A stretch of 7,085 bases of DNA, taken from assembly GCA_018067055.1 (NCBI GenBank), contig JAGPVK010000013.1:1-7085 (forward strand), in the 5' to 3' direction. The notes beneath the pieces are model-generated. The model was not told the origin of the DNA. It was given only the letters and a program-made list of their open reading frames with translations, and did not search any database. The DNA is from Sphingomonadales bacterium (lineage in GTDB: Bacteria > Pseudomonadota > Alphaproteobacteria > Sphingomonadales > Sphingomonadaceae). Below, one piece after another: positions 6,450 through 7,085 of the stretch (position 1 is the first letter of the stretch; each line of letters begins with the position of its first letter). Position numbers and translations under genes: made by a program.

Positions 6450-7085
6450 ATGACCTATTGCGTGGGCCTGCGGATGAAACGTGGCCTTGTTTTCATGTCT
6501 GATACCCGGACCAACGCCGGTGTCGATGATATTGCCCAAGTCAAGAAACTGACCAGCTGGGAAGTGCCGGGCGATCGCGTGATCACTCTGCTGTCGGCTG
6601 GTAATCTGGCCACCACGCAAGCGGTTGTCAGCCTGCTCGACGAGCGCGGCAAGCATCCGGATGATCGCAATCCGTCGATTCTGCAGGCGCCGTCCATGTT
6701 TCAGGTCGCCACGATCATTGGTGAAACCTTGCGCGAGGTGGTCAAAACCTATTCCCATGATGGTCAGGAAGCCAAATCTCCCTTTGGAGCGACCCTGATT
6801 CTTGGTGGGCAGATTCACGGCAGTGATCCGAGACTGTTCCTGATCTATCCAGCCGGCAATTTCATCGAAGCCAGCGATGACAGTCCCTTTTTCCAGAGCG
6901 GCGAAACGAAATATGGCCGCCCGATTCTCGTGCGCGCATTTGACCCGGACATGTCGTTCGAAAATGCGGTGAAGCTGCTGCTGGTTTCGTTTGATTCAAC
7001 CATTCGAGCCAATCTGGCAGTGGATTTGCCGCTCGACATGCAGATCTATGAAGCCGACAGTTTTACCATAACCCAGCAACAGCGG
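6450..7085 (+). CDS. Anbu, proteasome-fold peptidase-like protein (C-terminus cut by window)
   Basis: The frame is open for 212 codons to the window edge with no stop; Anbu proteins are usually about 240-250 residues, so roughly 30-40 are missing. Anbu is a bacterial homologue of proteasome beta subunits and HslV that self-assembles. The N-terminus reads MTYCVGLRMKRGLVF, so removal of Met would expose Thr1 as the N-terminal nucleophile without a propeptide. In mature numbering Asp17 (SDTRTNAG) and Lys31/Lys32 (AQVKKL) match the catalytic Asp17 and Lys33 of the proteasome fold. The segment FFQSGETKYGRPIL and the later SFENAVKLLLVSFDSTIRAN are hallmarks of Anbu rather than HslV. The start has AGGA (6438-6441) eight bases upstream and lies 31 bases after the transglutaminase gene, same strand. 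No clpX- or hslU-like ATPase gene is in the window. In vivo substrate and partner are unknown. Confidence 0.93.
   Translation, partial: MTYCVGLRMKRGLVFMSDTRTNAGVDDIAQVKKLTSWEVPGDRVITLLSAGNLATTQAVVSLLDERGKHPDDRNPSILQAPSMFQVATIIGETLREVVKTYSHDGQEAKSPFGATLILGGQIHGSDPRLFLIYPAGNFIEASDDSPFFQSGETKYGRPILVRAFDPDMSFENAVKLLLVSFDSTIRANLAVDLPLDMQIYEADSFTITQQQR

Noticed and set aside
6420..6818. Minus-strand open frame after the transglutaminase gene
   Set aside because: It lies opposite the Anbu gene, whose motifs (MTYCVG, SDTRTNAG, GETKYG) are clear and continue to the window edge. The antisense frame has no recognisable domain.

Overview
The window looks like a chromosomal segment of an alphaproteobacterium, most likely of the order Sphingomonadales. 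This is inferred from the style of the RF2 and Anbu-cluster proteins, the moderately high GC content and the tight alphaproteobacterial gene packing. Genus cannot be decided from the sequence alone. There is no rRNA or tRNA gene, insertion sequence, CRISPR array or prophage gene. All coding regions look intact, except that the last one runs off the right edge.

Layout: (1) On the minus strand, positions 1167 to 40 hold prfB (peptide chain release factor 2). It is read without the in-frame UGA and +1 frameshift found in many bacterial prfB genes. (2) A 228-bp divergent intergenic region (1168-1395) carries a G-rich tract and a cluster of TATCA/TGATA half-sites lying over a plausible sigma-70 promoter for the next gene. 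(3) On the plus strand, 1396-2145 encodes an exported alpha-type carbonic anhydrase with all zinc ligands, but with Leu where the classical proton-shuttle His64 is expected. (4) 2220-3134 encodes a short-chain dehydrogenase/reductase of the retinol dehydrogenase/WWOX-like group. (5) From 3242 to the right edge runs a compact plus-strand operon of four genes: a circularly permuted ATP-grasp protein (TTG start), an alpha-E (DUF403) protein, a transglutaminase-like cysteine peptidase, and a proteasome-fold Anbu subunit (from 6450, C-terminus cut off by the window).

The four-gene cluster is the most interesting content. The gene set is known from comparative genomics: an ATP-dependent amide-bond-forming enzyme, a helical partner, a papain/transglutaminase-fold hydrolase, and an ancestral bacterial proteasome-like protein. 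Its substrate and physiological role are not firmly established. The natural hypothesis is a peptide-tag or isopeptide synthesis and removal pathway coupled to the Anbu particle, but nothing in the sequence identifies the target. The other genes (prfB, carbonic anhydrase, SDR) are ordinary chromosomal genes with no evident functional link to it.
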